DNA of 64,000 bases from a bacterium (GCA_009918675.1 RGDM01000002.1:47052-111051); one strand, 5' to 3'; shown: positions 45,008-54,335, counted from the stretch's first letter. Made by a program: numbers and translations. Notes: generated by a model not told the origin, from the letters alone.

Positions 45008-46185
45008 GTCTCAGACCCAACAACTTCAAATAAGCTACCAGCAATCGTGAGTCCTGGCCCAAACGCCAAACTCAAAACCAAGTCCCCCGTTCGGTAGCAA
45101 GCCGAATTTTCCAAAATCTCGTTCCAAAGATGAGGCAAAGTCGCAGAAGACATATTGCCAAACTTCCTCAAAACATTTCTGCTTTCCTGAATTTTCTCTT
45201 CGCGGATTTCAAGCAACTGCTGGATATGATCAATAATTTTTGGCCCGCCCGGATGCACCGCATAAACCAGCCGAGGCAAAACCTCTGCTGCCTTCAAGCC
45301 TGCAGACGAGATCAAACGATCAATAAACTCCTTCAACGCACCAGAAATTAGGGTCGGCACATCGCGAGACAAAGTCATCGCCATCCCCCAAGACACCGGA
45401 AGCCAGGTCATTGCCTGCGAGGATTCTGGAATTTGAACTTCATTCATTGCTAAAATCTTAAAAGACCGTCCACTCGCAGCAGGCTGATTTGCCACTTTAT
45501 AGCGAATAAATCCGTCTGCAAAAAGGCTTTGCACAACCAATTGTTCTGGCGAATGTTCAAGCGGATTAAAGTGCAGGGTACACAGTTCAGTATGCACCAC
45601 ATCCGCACTCAAAAACGAGCCTGAATTATTATCATCCCATTGCTGTCCAACCAACGCGCTTGCAAGCCGCGTCGCAGGCAACGCAGCATAGCATCCCATG
45701 TGATAAGCATGAAGAACTCTTGTTGAACCCCCAAAGCCGCGCTCAGCCACCAACCGTTGCAGCGGACTAGGCGATAAATAGCCGGTACAGCTCACATGAA
45801 TTAAATCATTGCCAAAGGAACTTTCTGCTGGAAACAGAAGATCGCATTTATTTCTAACCAATTCATCATAGACCCGCTGGCGAGCCTCCATAGGTTGACC
45901 TGTCGGATTTTTTTGAAGGTCAAACACCCTCATTTCAGACCATGTCTTGTGCGTAAAATCGATAAGCTCATGACCCCGAAAAGCAATCCTTTCCGGCGAA
46001 CATCCAAACCGTGCGATAAGTTTTTCGAAGTAAGCAGGGGTCAAATCGTGTCGACCGGATGGAAACCCCGCCACAGCTTCTGCCGTAGCATGCGCATCGG
46101 CCAACCACGAGATCGCTTCTTGCTGCGACTTCTCAAAGGCCGGACGAACAACTTTGAACTGACCAATGTATCGAGACTGTCGCAT
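45004..46185 (-). CDS. Type III polyketide synthase
   Basis: 393 residues, the normal size for chalcone/stilbene-synthase-like enzymes. It condenses an acyl-CoA starter with malonyl-CoA units and cyclises the product to a resorcinol, pyrone or phloroglucinol. The catalytic triad is intact: Cys165 (HAYHMGCYAALPA), His311 (LVYAVHPGGPKIID) and Asn344 (RKFGNMSSATLPHLW). The nature of the starter cannot be read from sequence, but bacterial relatives often use fatty acyl chains. ATG 46185 is chosen because GAGGAAGG is just upstream; a GTG four codons earlier is less likely. It is the fifth gene of a six-gene coupled operon. Confidence 0.92.
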   Translation of the reverse strand: MRQSRYIGQFKVVRPAFEKSQQEAISWLADAHATAEAVAGFPSGRHDLTPAYFEKLIARFGCSPERIAFRGHELIDFTHKTWSEMRVFDLQKNPTGQPMEARQRVYDELVRNKCDLLFPAESSFGNDLIHVSCTGYLSPSPLQRLVAERGFGGSTRVLHAYHMGCYAALPATRLASALVGQQWDDNNSGSFLSADVVHTELCTLHFNPLEHSPEQLVVQSLFADGFIRYKVANQPAASGRSFKILAMNEVQIPESSQAMTWLPVSWGMAMTLSRDVPTLISGALKEFIDRLISSAGLKAAEVLPRLVYAVHPGGPKIIDHIQQLLEIREEKIQESRNVLRKFGNMSSATLPHLWNEILENSACYRTGDLVLSLAFGPGLTIAGSLFEVVGSET

Positions 46186-46211
46186 AGCCTTCCTCACGTC
46201 GTTGATGTCAG

Positions 46212-47279
46212 CTAACCCCTCGGAAGCAGCGATTGTAACATGCGCGCAGCCACCGCGTCAGGGGGAAGCTCTGCCAAACACCTGTGATGCCCAAGTGGAC
46301 AAAGCCGCTGTCCATGCTTAGAGCAGGGCTGGCACTCGAGTGGTACACCTCGAATATTTTGGTAATCCAAAACCAGTGAATCCGAATTCAATGGTCCAAA
46401 ACCCGTCTGAGCCGAAGTTGGTCCAAAAAATGCAAACACGCGCGTACCTGTCGCACTCGCAATGTGAAGGGGCGCGGAGTCTGGAGTCAAAACGAAATCA
46501 GCTCGTCTTGTCAGTTCTATAAGTTCGGAAATCGGCAAACAATCTCTCGCATCGACAAGCCTCGAAACCAGCTGATCGCTCGGCGAAAGCTTTGCCAATG
46601 CGTTTGTGAAACCTTCGAGCGCCTCGCGATCTGCAGGACCACCGGAGATAACGCATTGCATTTGCGGCAGCGCCGTCAGCAGACGCTCAACCACCCGCGC
46701 ACAAAGCTCCACCGGATACTGTTTTGTGGCCCACATGGAGCCCGGTGCACAAATGAAGAATTTGCGATCCGACTTCAACATCTCAGGAAAACGTCTCGAA
46801 AATTTCGACAACTCTGAATCACCGTATAGACTCAATTTTGCTGCATCGAACGATTCAGGGGAAACCAAAGAACGGGCCAATTCCACGTAGCGATCTGACT
46901 CATGCTGATTCTGCGTACATCTCACTTTTTCGAATAAAAACTGCGAAAATGCCGCATCCTCATAAGCAACAACCCGCCTCACACCGGACAAGAGAGCAAT
47001 GACGCCTGAGGTAAAGGATCTGTGCGCAAGTAACAAGACATCAGGAGAATCTTCAGAAATCTGGAGAGCAATGGATCTTATCGAATTTATTTTCCCAAGA
47101 CCTCGCTGTTTTTTGACTGCTACAACCCGAGCAACACGAGAATCAAATTCGTAAAGCAAACAACCCACTGAATTGGAATAAAGAACAACCTCATGTCCCG
47201 CATGAAAAAGTGCATCAATAAGCTTCCCCATCAATGCAACATCGCCGATAAACGCTGTGTTAAAAACGCCAACTTTCAA
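46212..47279 (-). CDS. GT9-family glycosyltransferase (heptosyltransferase-like)
   Basis: 355 residues with the two Rossmann-like domains of ADP-heptose:LPS heptosyltransferases. Motifs: the N-terminal GVFNTAFIGDVALMGKLIDAL, the donor-domain APGSMWATKQYPVELCARVV and TPDSAPLHIASATGTRVFAFFGPT. It probably adds a heptose or similar sugar to a lipid or LPS core at the inner face of the membrane; given its operon the acceptor might be the polyketide product. The start is TTG (47279) with GGAG eight bases upstream, overlapping the GNAT gene stop. A C-terminal cysteine cluster (CQPCSKHGQRLCPLGHHRC) is notable. Confidence 0.88.
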   Translation of the reverse strand: MKVGVFNTAFIGDVALMGKLIDALFHAGHEVVLYSNSVGCLLYEFDSRVARVVAVKKQRGLGKINSIRSIALQISEDSPDVLLLAHRSFTSGVIALLSGVRRVVAYEDAAFSQFLFEKVRCTQNQHESDRYVELARSLVSPESFDAAKLSLYGDSELSKFSRRFPEMLKSDRKFFICAPGSMWATKQYPVELCARVVERLLTALPQMQCVISGGPADREALEGFTNALAKLSPSDQLVSRLVDARDCLPISELIELTRRADFVLTPDSAPLHIASATGTRVFAFFGPTSAQTGFGPLNSDSLVLDYQNIRGVPLECQPCSKHGQRLCPLGHHRCLAELPPDAVAARMLQSLLPRG

Positions 47280-47794
47280 ATTTCTAGCTCCATTACGAGC
47301 GCATCCTCACCCGACTTATAATAATTTTTCCGTTTTGAAATCTCTGCAAATCCATATCTTTTGTATAATGAAATTGCTGATAAGTTGGCAACTCCAACTT
47401 CAAGAAGCAGACGCTTAACTCCGCGAGCTCGCAAATTCTCCATACCTGCTGTTAGCATCGCTCGCGCAGCTCCCAATCCGCGTGCATGCGCAGCAACCTG
47501 AATAAAGTCCAAGTCTGCATCACTAAGCAACCAACGAAACTGCGAAAAACCGATCACCTCAGATTCTTCCGCAAACAAAACAACAAGCATTCTTTGCTCT
47601 GCTGAAGCAGCTTTAAGAGTGCAACAGCTTGTAATAAAATCTCGAACCGATCGCTCCGTTGGTGCGTACTCACTTTCGACAAGAATTTCACACAAGCTTT
47701 TTGATATAAATTCAATAGAAAAATTCGTCTCATCGAAAACAGTATCCGTAGAAAAAACCGCAAGATTGAAATTTGTCTGCAGTAGAATGCTCAT
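47276..47794 (-). CDS. GNAT-family acetyltransferase (RimI-like)
   Basis: 172 residues. The GNAT fold is shown by the acetyl-CoA loop QVAAHARGLGAARAMLTAGM, the beta-strand KRLLLEVGVANLSAISLYKR and the YGFAEISKRKNYY ending, all typical of the RimI N-alpha-acetyltransferase type. The substrate may be a protein N-terminus or a small molecule. The longer frame upstream is not used: ATG 47794 overlaps the previous gene's stop (TGATG), consistent with coupling. Confidence 0.87.
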   Translation of the reverse strand: MSILLQTNFNLAVFSTDTVFDETNFSIEFISKSLCEILVESEYAPTERSVRDFITSCCTLKAASAEQRMLVVLFAEESEVIGFSQFRWLLSDADLDFIQVAAHARGLGAARAMLTAGMENLRARGVKRLLLEVGVANLSAISLYKRYGFAEISKRKNYYKSGEDALVMELEI

Positions 47795-48438
47795 CACTTT
47801 CGCAAACCGCTCTTCGGAGCCACGTGCCAATACCAACCCACGTTAAACAAGCTCTTATTCCTCTCCAACGATCCGCGTACACGGACAAATGTTCTCGCAC
47901 GCAGCACAGATTCAATCCATCGTCTGCGTGTCTTGTCAGAGACTCCCATCACTTCACTTGCCAATGCTGGATCCACTTTGGCAAGGCTCATCGCCTGCTG
48001 AGCCTTTACGATAGCCAAGGTCGCCAACACATCTTGCTCTCTCGGGATAAAAAGATTGAGCTTTTGAACATCTATGCAAATTAACGCCAACTCAAAAAAC
48101 AAACGCATATCTGCAGACCAACCTGCTGTCATTCCTGAAAGGTCATTCACCGAAGTATCGATCTTATTGAGTGGCTTAAGCCAATTTGTTTCCAACGGAA
48201 CTGCGTTCTCGCCACTGCCACGCGTCAAGTTCCAAACCATCAACAGACCAAGGGCATCAGTTGCTGAAAAAACCTCACGCCCAACGGTCAAAACAGAGCG
48301 GTTGACATGGCGAGCGGATTCCAGCTCCAGCTGATTCTCTGCATTTACTTTTTGGCTATAACAAATCAACCCGCCCAGAGTTAAAAGACTCACTCGCAAG
48401 AGGTTCTTCATCAGCGCTGATTTTTGCAAATATTCCAT
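47794..48438 (-). CDS. exported hypothetical protein of the polyketide operon
   Basis: 214 residues. A signal peptide is visible either from ATG 48438 or from ATG 48411 (MKNLLRVSLLTLGGLICYSQ, cleavage near VNAEN). The mature part is helical, with no family recognised; it contains LLMVWNLTRGSGENAVPLET and a basic KTRRRWIESVLRARTFVRVR segment. ATG 48438 overlaps the upstream gene's stop (TGATG) and has GGAG nine bases before it. It precedes the GNAT gene in the same coupled manner. Confidence 0.65.
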   Translation of the reverse strand: MEYLQKSALMKNLLRVSLLTLGGLICYSQKVNAENQLELESARHVNRSVLTVGREVFSATDALGLLMVWNLTRGSGENAVPLETNWLKPLNKIDTSVNDLSGMTAGWSADMRLFFELALICIDVQKLNLFIPREQDVLATLAIVKAQQAMSLAKVDPALASEVMGVSDKTRRRWIESVLRARTFVRVRGSLERNKSLFNVGWYWHVAPKSGLRK

Positions 48439-49097
48439 CACATCTTCTCCAAGCTTCCCCAAATCAGGGAAATGGCAAATGTCGGTCCTCGGTTGTGCGA
48501 GGCTCTTGCACTCTGCAGGTAGCGATATTCAGTTGCCAAAATAACTTCTTGAGCCACTTGTAGTTGAAGCATTCCGCCTGCATAGGCAATCGGTTCTGAA
48601 AGTTCATAGCGCGCGGTTGGAAGTAAATTATATTTGAATGCTGTATTCTCCCATCTTGAAACAAATCCAAGTCCGAAAAATCCTATCGGCCGAAGCACGC
48701 GAAAAAAGTTCCACTCAGAAAGAGCATCGGAAATCAGCGGATGTGAAAGGTCGCTTCCAAGAAAGCTCCACAGCAAATTGCCAGTCTTTGCTTCGTTGCG
48801 TCCAAAAAAAAGCGAGACTCGACCCATCCAATGGTCGCGCAATCTCTGGCCCAACTGCAAGCCGTAGGCGGTCCTCACTGGCCCCGATAGCAGACCAACA
48901 ATTTGCGAACGCTCAGGCACAAGCATTGTCGTAAAAGATAGATTCTTATCAGCAACAAAATCACTTTCCCATTGCACTGGTTGAAAGGACTGTGTTTCGT
49001 GGAGATCCGCAAATGCCGTCTGACACAAAACAATAATGCCGACTGCGAACAGTCGAATCAAAGAAAAAGCGATTCCCGCTCTCAATTCTTTGTGCAT
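48438..49097 (-). CDS. exported protein, probable outer-membrane beta-barrel
   Basis: 219 residues. Signal peptide at the N-terminus (LIRLFAVGIIVLCQTAFAD). The mature protein is dominated by amphipathic strands ending in aromatic residues (for example GRVSLFFGRNEAKT, RPIGFFGLGFVSRWE, AYAGGMLQLQVAQEVILATE), the look of a small beta-barrel. Family unknown. It is the first gene of the six-gene operon and is head-to-head with rnhA across 45 bases. GGAG precedes its ATG. Confidence 0.65.
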   Translation of the reverse strand: MHKELRAGIAFSLIRLFAVGIIVLCQTAFADLHETQSFQPVQWESDFVADKNLSFTTMLVPERSQIVGLLSGPVRTAYGLQLGQRLRDHWMGRVSLFFGRNEAKTGNLLWSFLGSDLSHPLISDALSEWNFFRVLRPIGFFGLGFVSRWENTAFKYNLLPTARYELSEPIAYAGGMLQLQVAQEVILATEYRYLQSARASHNRGPTFAISLIWGSLEKM

Positions 49098-49142
49098 TCA
49101 GCTCTCCCGCGCTATAGCTTTCTACCCTACGAGGATAGAGAC

Positions 49143-49619
49143 ATGGCAGAAGTGCATCTTTACACAGATGGGGCGTGCTCGGGAAATCCAGGACCCGGCG
49201 GATGGGCTTGTGTCTTGGTTGCCAACCAGCAGGTCAGAGTTTTGTCGGGATTTGATCCCGCAACAACAAACAATCGTATGGAACTTATGGGCGTCATCCA
49301 GGGCCTTGATGCTCTCAAGCGACCGACGCAGGTCCACATCACCACAGACAGCACCTACGTTAAAAATGCATTCACTGAAGGCTGGCTAGAAGGTTGGCAG
49401 CGCAACGGCTGGAAGACGAGCTCAAAAGAGCCAGTAAAAAATCAGGACCTTTGGTTGAAGCTCTGTCACCTTCAACGCATGCATGTGCTGACGTGGGAGT
49501 GGGTCAAAGGCCACTCAGGGCATTCCTTCAATGAGATTTGCGATTCCTATGCCCGCACTGCCATTCAAGAAAAAAGCGGACGCGATGAACGCTCGACTCT
49601 TGCAGAGTTGTTAAAGTAG
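49143..49619 (+). CDS. rnhA: Ribonuclease HI
   Basis: 158 residues. It degrades the RNA strand of RNA-DNA hybrids. The four catalytic acids are present: Asp9 (LYTDGACSGNPGPGG), Glu47 (NNRMEL), Asp69 (TTDSTYV) and Asp134 (NEICDSYAR), and the basic handle region (WLEGWQRNGWKTSSKEPVKN) is kept. ATG 49143 is chosen; the open frame extends upstream to 48972 but that stretch is antisense to the neighbouring gene's signal peptide. GAGGATAG precedes the start. It overlaps the convergent 49611-50222 gene by nine bases. Confidence 0.96.
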   Translation: MAEVHLYTDGACSGNPGPGGWACVLVANQQVRVLSGFDPATTNNRMELMGVIQGLDALKRPTQVHITTDSTYVKNAFTEGWLEGWQRNGWKTSSKEPVKNQDLWLKLCHLQRMHVLTWEWVKGHSGHSFNEICDSYARTAIQEKSGRDERSTLAELLK

Positions 49620-50222
49620 AAGTCCAAGATTGACCTGCACGCGCACTTCAGCGCTGTCGCCACTCTTCAACCAGCGATCAGTAAAGGCGCTGTTATTCGT
49701 CCACAAACTCTGCGGCAGCGCGGTCCTCAATCCGTAGCCGGCACTGCCCGTGAGGCGCTCGCTGAGTCGCACCCGCCAACCAACATCTCCCGCCATTCGC
49801 ATCAGAATCAGCCGTCCTGATTGAATTGCTTGTCGAGCCAACGGTTCTTCCGACACTTCAGCGAAGGTTAAATCCGATTCACCCCGAACAAATAACCCTG
49901 TCATGGTGATCGACTGAGGATAGTATTGCAGACTCAAACCAGCTGCGAGATTCTTTTCCGTATATTTTCCGAGCTTGCGGTTTTCCTGAACCTCGCCAAT
50001 CCAGGCTATGGATACACTTTCCATCAAGAGATTTTCGTTGGCCAATCTGTACCGACCCAAGAGAAGGTCCGCCGGATTAAATTCAATCAGCGAAACAATT
50101 CCATCTTGGCTCGAACGACTTGTGTTCTCAACTTTTTGTGCGAAAGCTGTTTGAATGAATAAAAAAGCGCAAAAAATAAAGAAAATTCTCTGGCTTTTTT
50201 TCAATGACGAGGAAGAGAACAT
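49611..50222 (-). CDS. exported protein, possible outer-membrane beta-barrel
   Basis: 203 residues. Signal peptide SQRIFFIFCAFLFIQTAFAQ. The mature sequence has strand-like stretches (SLIEFNPADLLLGRYRLANE, LAAGLSLQYYPQSITMTGLF, MAGDVGWRVRLSERLTGSAG) and ends in hydrophobic Leu residues, compatible with a small barrel. It resembles the 48438-49097 product in build but not obviously in sequence. GGGAG lies nine bases before the ATG. Confidence 0.6.
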   Translation of the reverse strand: MFSSSSLKKSQRIFFIFCAFLFIQTAFAQKVENTSRSSQDGIVSLIEFNPADLLLGRYRLANENLLMESVSIAWIGEVQENRKLGKYTEKNLAAGLSLQYYPQSITMTGLFVRGESDLTFAEVSEEPLARQAIQSGRLILMRMAGDVGWRVRLSERLTGSAGYGLRTALPQSLWTNNSAFTDRWLKSGDSAEVRVQVNLGLLL

Positions 50223-50271
50223 AGACTATCACTCCCTAAAGCAGCCGCTCTCAGGAGTCTAAATCGCTGGC

Positions 50272-52647
50272 TCAAAATTTGGGATCAAGAACTGTCACAG
50301 TTTGAACATCGCCCGGACGAATGCGAACAACATCAGACCAAACCATCGCACCTTCTTTGTTTTCGATAATCAGCGCATATTGACCAGGATTTGCGCCACA
50401 TGCTGAACGCAGGTAGCGGGTCGACTTTACGCTCTTTGCCCCTTTCAGTGGAACAACTTTGCAAACCGATTCTCCAGTCCAGGTATCGCGCACACTAACC
50501 ACAAGTTCTTCCGATTTGCGGCCCAAGGCCTGAGGATCAATTGAGATGTAAAGACCACCCACCGTTTGATCTTGAAGATGCGGCAAATCGAGGCTCTGAT
50601 TTGCAATTTCATCCCAAGCATCAGCGTCGACCGCAGGCACAGACATCAATTCTGTCCTGTCCTGATAAATACGACTCTTGAGTGTCTCAATCTGACTCAA
50701 CATTGTCTTGGTCATCAATTGATCGCGCGAAAGCAAGGTCCGTGACCAAGGTGCTGCCGGTTGATCTGGCGACAAACGCACCTCAACGAATTCTTGTCCA
50801 CCGGGGAAATACTGAACGTCTTCTGAATTTGGGCGCACCGCCGAGTAAGCTGGGTCAGACTGCATTAAGTAGCGTGAAACACGCGTCCAGACGGGCACAT
50901 CATCACCTGTGAGCCAATCCCTCAAGCGTCTATCACCAAACTCAGGCTGAACACCTTGCGCAGACAATTCCAAAACCTGTTGAGTATCGAGCGGCTCAAG
51001 CAAAGACACGCGCCGATACATCGACTCCGCGACGTCGAAATTCAGATCATGCTCAAACGTAGAGGGCTCAACATGAACAACGAACTGTCGACGTACTCCA
51101 TTGAGCAGCGAAACTTTCACATCAACCAACGTTTCATCAACATTGAATACACAGAAACGACCATCTTCCGTGAGCTCAGATCCACCTTGCACAGGTAATC
51201 CGGTTGACGAAAAGAAATGCGCCTGAAGAAATTTCCGCCCCGCGGTTACATTGACCCTGCCACCCACCAAAGCGCCCGAATTTTCAGGTTCAACGCGGGC
51301 GCAAAAGCCTCCCTGATTCATCGCATGGACAGTTCCAAAGGCAGTCGCAATTTGATCAATTTCAGAAGACTTCTTGAGAGCTATTTGCAGGTTCTTTTCT
51401 CGTCCCGAGGCGGTCACCGGAATCAGACGCCGGGTCAAACTGCCGTCAAGATGCCAAACAAGAAGCTCAAATCGCGTTCCTCGCGGAACATCTCGAAGTT
51501 CAAACGCTCCAGCGGCGTCGGTCTGCACTTGAAAGGCTGTACCAGCAACGCGCAAGACGGCTCGATCGAGAGCAAAACCTTGTGGAAGCTGCACGCGACC
51601 TTGAATGGTAACCCTATCACTCTCAGCTGAATTCGCATCCAACGCTGCGGAACGAGACGAGGGGACAATCTTACTCAGTTCTTGCGCAACTTGCTCATGC
51701 GGCATCTCAATCGCTGAAGTAGTCTTCATCGAAGGTTCCACACCAACCACGCTGCGCTCAGACGAATGAACGGCCGTCTGAGCAGAATCACCCGAAGAAA
51801 TCGCACGAACTTCCGGCTGAGAGGTCTCGGCAGTCCCTTGAAGTCCAAAGCTCTGAGAAGAAGCCTCAACCGTTGAAGACGACGCAGACCTTGCAATTTG
51901 CGTCGGAGTCACCGCGTGGATGCGGCCATTCACAACCGTGTACGTTTTGAAGGGATCAAGTCCTGACTGTTCCGACTCAGAATCAACAGCCTGGCCTAAG
52001 GCATACCCTTCATCGCTCTCAGCAGCTTCATCAATAAGTGTGGTCTCAAGCTCAGCCAGCTGTTCGCTGGTCACAGGCGCCGAGCGCGACAAACTTCCAA
52101 GGAACTGCCGTGAAAGCTGGCCCACTGACGACTTCATGGATTCCTGAATCATGCCATGAAAAGTATTGCTCACGCGAAGGACTTCGCTCTTCGGAACATC
52201 GACTGGGAATTGGATCTGGGATGCTGTTTTCAAGTCAAAATCCGATGCAACAGCTTCGACAATTTCGCTGACTTGGGCTTGGTCTTTCAAAGAGCCTGAA
52301 GGCATGCCGTTTAATTTAGTGTCGCTGAATCGAAGACCGTCCAACAACGAAGATTGAGAAGCTAGGGCTGGCTTTTCTGAATCCAATTGCATGTCTTCTT
52401 TTGAAGACTCTGCACCGAGCTCAATCTCAACAATCTTCCTGGGAGATTCCTCTATTGCGGCAGCGTGCAAATCGACGGCGTCTCCCAAGTCACTCCAAAT
52501 CGACTGACTCTCGGCGCTCAGGTCTGCTGCCGCTAGAAACGAGTGCATGACTGCAGAAACGAGAACACCGCGCCAAAACCACATGGTCCGACGCGCTCGC
52601 TTCCGTTGAACCCGGCTAGTGTCTTTAAACCGAGTATCCAATCTCAC
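50272..52647 (-). CDS. large exported protein with carboxypeptidase-regulatory-like domain
   Basis: 791 residues, unrecognised overall. A basic N-terminus and hydrophobic segment (WFWRGVLVSAVMHSFLAAA) form a signal peptide or anchor. Residues about 50-340 are Ser/Glu/Gln-rich and probably disordered. A beta-sandwich of the carboxypeptidase-regulatory type follows at about 345-430 (VTIQGRVQLPQGFALDRAVL, TDAAGAFELRDVPRG), and the C-terminal 350 residues are beta-rich, ending in a segment like extracellular carbohydrate/adhesion modules. GTG start with AGGAG seven bases upstream. It follows ppx after 104 bases that hold two small hairpins. Confidence 0.68.
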   Translation of the reverse strand: MRLDTRFKDTSRVQRKRARRTMWFWRGVLVSAVMHSFLAAADLSAESQSIWSDLGDAVDLHAAAIEESPRKIVEIELGAESSKEDMQLDSEKPALASQSSLLDGLRFSDTKLNGMPSGSLKDQAQVSEIVEAVASDFDLKTASQIQFPVDVPKSEVLRVSNTFHGMIQESMKSSVGQLSRQFLGSLSRSAPVTSEQLAELETTLIDEAAESDEGYALGQAVDSESEQSGLDPFKTYTVVNGRIHAVTPTQIARSASSSTVEASSQSFGLQGTAETSQPEVRAISSGDSAQTAVHSSERSVVGVEPSMKTTSAIEMPHEQVAQELSKIVPSSRSAALDANSAESDRVTIQGRVQLPQGFALDRAVLRVAGTAFQVQTDAAGAFELRDVPRGTRFELLVWHLDGSLTRRLIPVTASGREKNLQIALKKSSEIDQIATAFGTVHAMNQGGFCARVEPENSGALVGGRVNVTAGRKFLQAHFFSSTGLPVQGGSELTEDGRFCVFNVDETLVDVKVSLLNGVRRQFVVHVEPSTFEHDLNFDVAESMYRRVSLLEPLDTQQVLELSAQGVQPEFGDRRLRDWLTGDDVPVWTRVSRYLMQSDPAYSAVRPNSEDVQYFPGGQEFVEVRLSPDQPAAPWSRTLLSRDQLMTKTMLSQIETLKSRIYQDRTELMSVPAVDADAWDEIANQSLDLPHLQDQTVGGLYISIDPQALGRKSEELVVSVRDTWTGESVCKVVPLKGAKSVKSTRYLRSACGANPGQYALIIENKEGAMVWSDVVRIRPGDVQTVTVLDPKF

Positions 52648-52661
52648 GACCTACTCCTCAC

Positions 52662-52687
52662 GCTGATGTCCATTACAAGACATCGGC
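52662..52687. repeat. 9-bp hairpin upstream of the large exported protein gene
   Basis: GCTGATGTC and GACATCGGC form a 9-bp stem (one G-T pair) with an eight-base loop. It sits 15 bases before the GTG start on the minus strand, without a T-run, so it is more likely a leader structure than a terminator. Confidence 0.4.
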
Positions 52688-52710
52688 TCTATTCTCCCGC
52701 GCTAAAGAAA

Positions 52711-52734
52711 CAGAATCTACAGCTCTTTATTCTG
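52711..52734 (-). terminator. weak terminator-like hairpin after ppx
   Basis: On the minus strand CAGAAT-(12 bases)-ATTCTG followed by TTTCTTT lies 18 bases past the ppx stop. The stem is short and AT-rich, so termination would be partial. Confidence 0.35.
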
Positions 52735-52751
52735 ACTCCGTCAACCAACCG

Positions 52752-54335
52752 TCAGACACGGTATTCCTCGACCCGTACCTCCAGGGAAACGCCAAAAGCC
52801 CTTTCAAATGGTGCTTTCTCGCAATTCAACTCATAAATTTCAATGCCCGCATCCGAGCTCGCACTCGCAAAGATGGTGAGCAAAATTTTTCCTCCTCGCG
52901 GCGCCGCGAGCTTAACCTGCCTCACTCGACCGAGTCGCCCCCGATCCATACTGACTGCCAGGCGCAGCAACGAAGACAACTTTGTCACCCGCTGCAAATC
53001 ATCAGGATCGAAATTTTCCATGCAATTTTCATCTGTTCTAGGCGCTCGCTTCCGATGAAAGCGAATAAGAGTAGCGATAATTTCAAGCTCACGCTGACTG
53101 AAACCCATCAAACTACTGTTTCGAACCAAATAGTGTGCATGCTTATGGTGGCCGGTGACATTTACAAACCGACCAGATTCATGAAGATACGCCGCACATC
53201 GAAGCAGTTCACGCCACTGGCCTGAAAAACCACGCGTCTCTGCCAGCGAATCAAAAAGAGCCATCGTCAATGAGGCAATATGAAAGGCATGCGGCTCATC
53301 AATTCGATGTTTTGCACCAAATTCCTTCACACTCTGCCATCTCACATCGCGTGAATCACCGCGTAGCCAAGTCTCTTCCCGCGCAAGGGTGTCCACCAGA
53401 ATACCTTCGCGCAAGGCAGTTGTTGAAAGTGTGAATGACTGAACATTCGCAAGTTTAGCGAGGACTTTTAAAACCATGGCGCCCGCAACAATAATATCAG
53501 CCCGCTTTGGATCCATACGCGGCAGCATTTTTCGCTCCTGCAGAGAGCGATTTCCAAACAACACTTCGCATATTTCAAACAAATCTTCACATTTCAGTGT
53601 CGTTCCATGAAATGCTGCCGGAACAGCTTCACCATGCATACCCATTGCAAGAGATTTTAGCGCCTTCACAGTGCCAGACGAAGCCACCGCCGCATCAAAA
53701 CCAAAGCGCTTGATTTCTCCGCTCACAGGTTCGAGCCGACTCACAACATAGTCTTCGAGTTCCTTCAGACCCCTCGCGCTAAATGGGTCAGAGGCCAAAA
53801 ACTTCTGAGTCAATCGCACAGCACCAAGCTTCAGCGACGTCGCAAACCTAACCTCATCCCATTGACACAAAATAATCTCGGCCGATCCGCCACCCACGTC
53901 AACAATCAAAGTCGACTGAGAGGCAATAGGAAGGCCCAAACGAACTCCCAAAGAGACAAGCCTTGCCTCTTCCTGTCCTGAGACAATTTCAACCAAAACG
54001 CCCGAGCGTGTGGACAAACGTGCGGCGAACTCTGCTCCATTGCGGGCTTCTCGGAGTGGATGCGTTGCAATGCACCGAACCACAGCCTTATGTTTTTCAG
54101 CTACCTCCCGCATGCGCTTCAAAACGGACACCATTTTGTTAAGCGCGTTGGAATCCAGCATAAGCCTCTCGTCTATATCTGCAGCCAGACGCGTCTGCTC
54201 TTTCATGCTCTCCAAAACCTGAAATCCACCACCTCGCGACGTTTCAACGATAAGCATATGAGTGCTGTTCGAACCCACATCAATTGCCGCAACACGTCGA
54301 ACAGGATCTTGGCTATTTGTTCGAATTTCGCTCAT
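52752..54335 (-). CDS. ppx: Exopolyphosphatase/guanosine-pentaphosphatase family protein
   Basis: 527 residues. Ppx/GppA enzymes remove phosphate from polyphosphate ends or from pppGpp. The ASKHA ATPase-like fold is shown by RRVAAIDVGSNSTHMLIVE, RCIATHPLREARNGAEFAAR, SGQEEARL and VDVGGGSAEIILCQW. The C-terminal HD-type domain (about 340-480) has YLHESGRFVNVTGHHKHAHY. Together these match the longer Ppx form. The gene overlaps ppk by four bases (ATGA), the classical ppk-ppx pair for polyphosphate turnover. Confidence 0.93.
   Translation of the reverse strand: MSEIRTNSQDPVRRVAAIDVGSNSTHMLIVETSRGGGFQVLESMKEQTRLAADIDERLMLDSNALNKMVSVLKRMREVAEKHKAVVRCIATHPLREARNGAEFAARLSTRSGVLVEIVSGQEEARLVSLGVRLGLPIASQSTLIVDVGGGSAEIILCQWDEVRFATSLKLGAVRLTQKFLASDPFSARGLKELEDYVVSRLEPVSGEIKRFGFDAAVASSGTVKALKSLAMGMHGEAVPAAFHGTTLKCEDLFEICEVLFGNRSLQERKMLPRMDPKRADIIVAGAMVLKVLAKLANVQSFTLSTTALREGILVDTLAREETWLRGDSRDVRWQSVKEFGAKHRIDEPHAFHIASLTMALFDSLAETRGFSGQWRELLRCAAYLHESGRFVNVTGHHKHAHYLVRNSSLMGFSQRELEIIATLIRFHRKRAPRTDENCMENFDPDDLQRVTKLSSLLRLAVSMDRGRLGRVRQVKLAAPRGGKILLTIFASASSDAGIEIYELNCEKAPFERAFGVSLEVRVEEYRV

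Noticed and set aside
48972..49142. upstream extension of rnhA
   Set aside because: Antisense to the signal peptide of the divergent exported protein; RNase HI begins normally at 49143.
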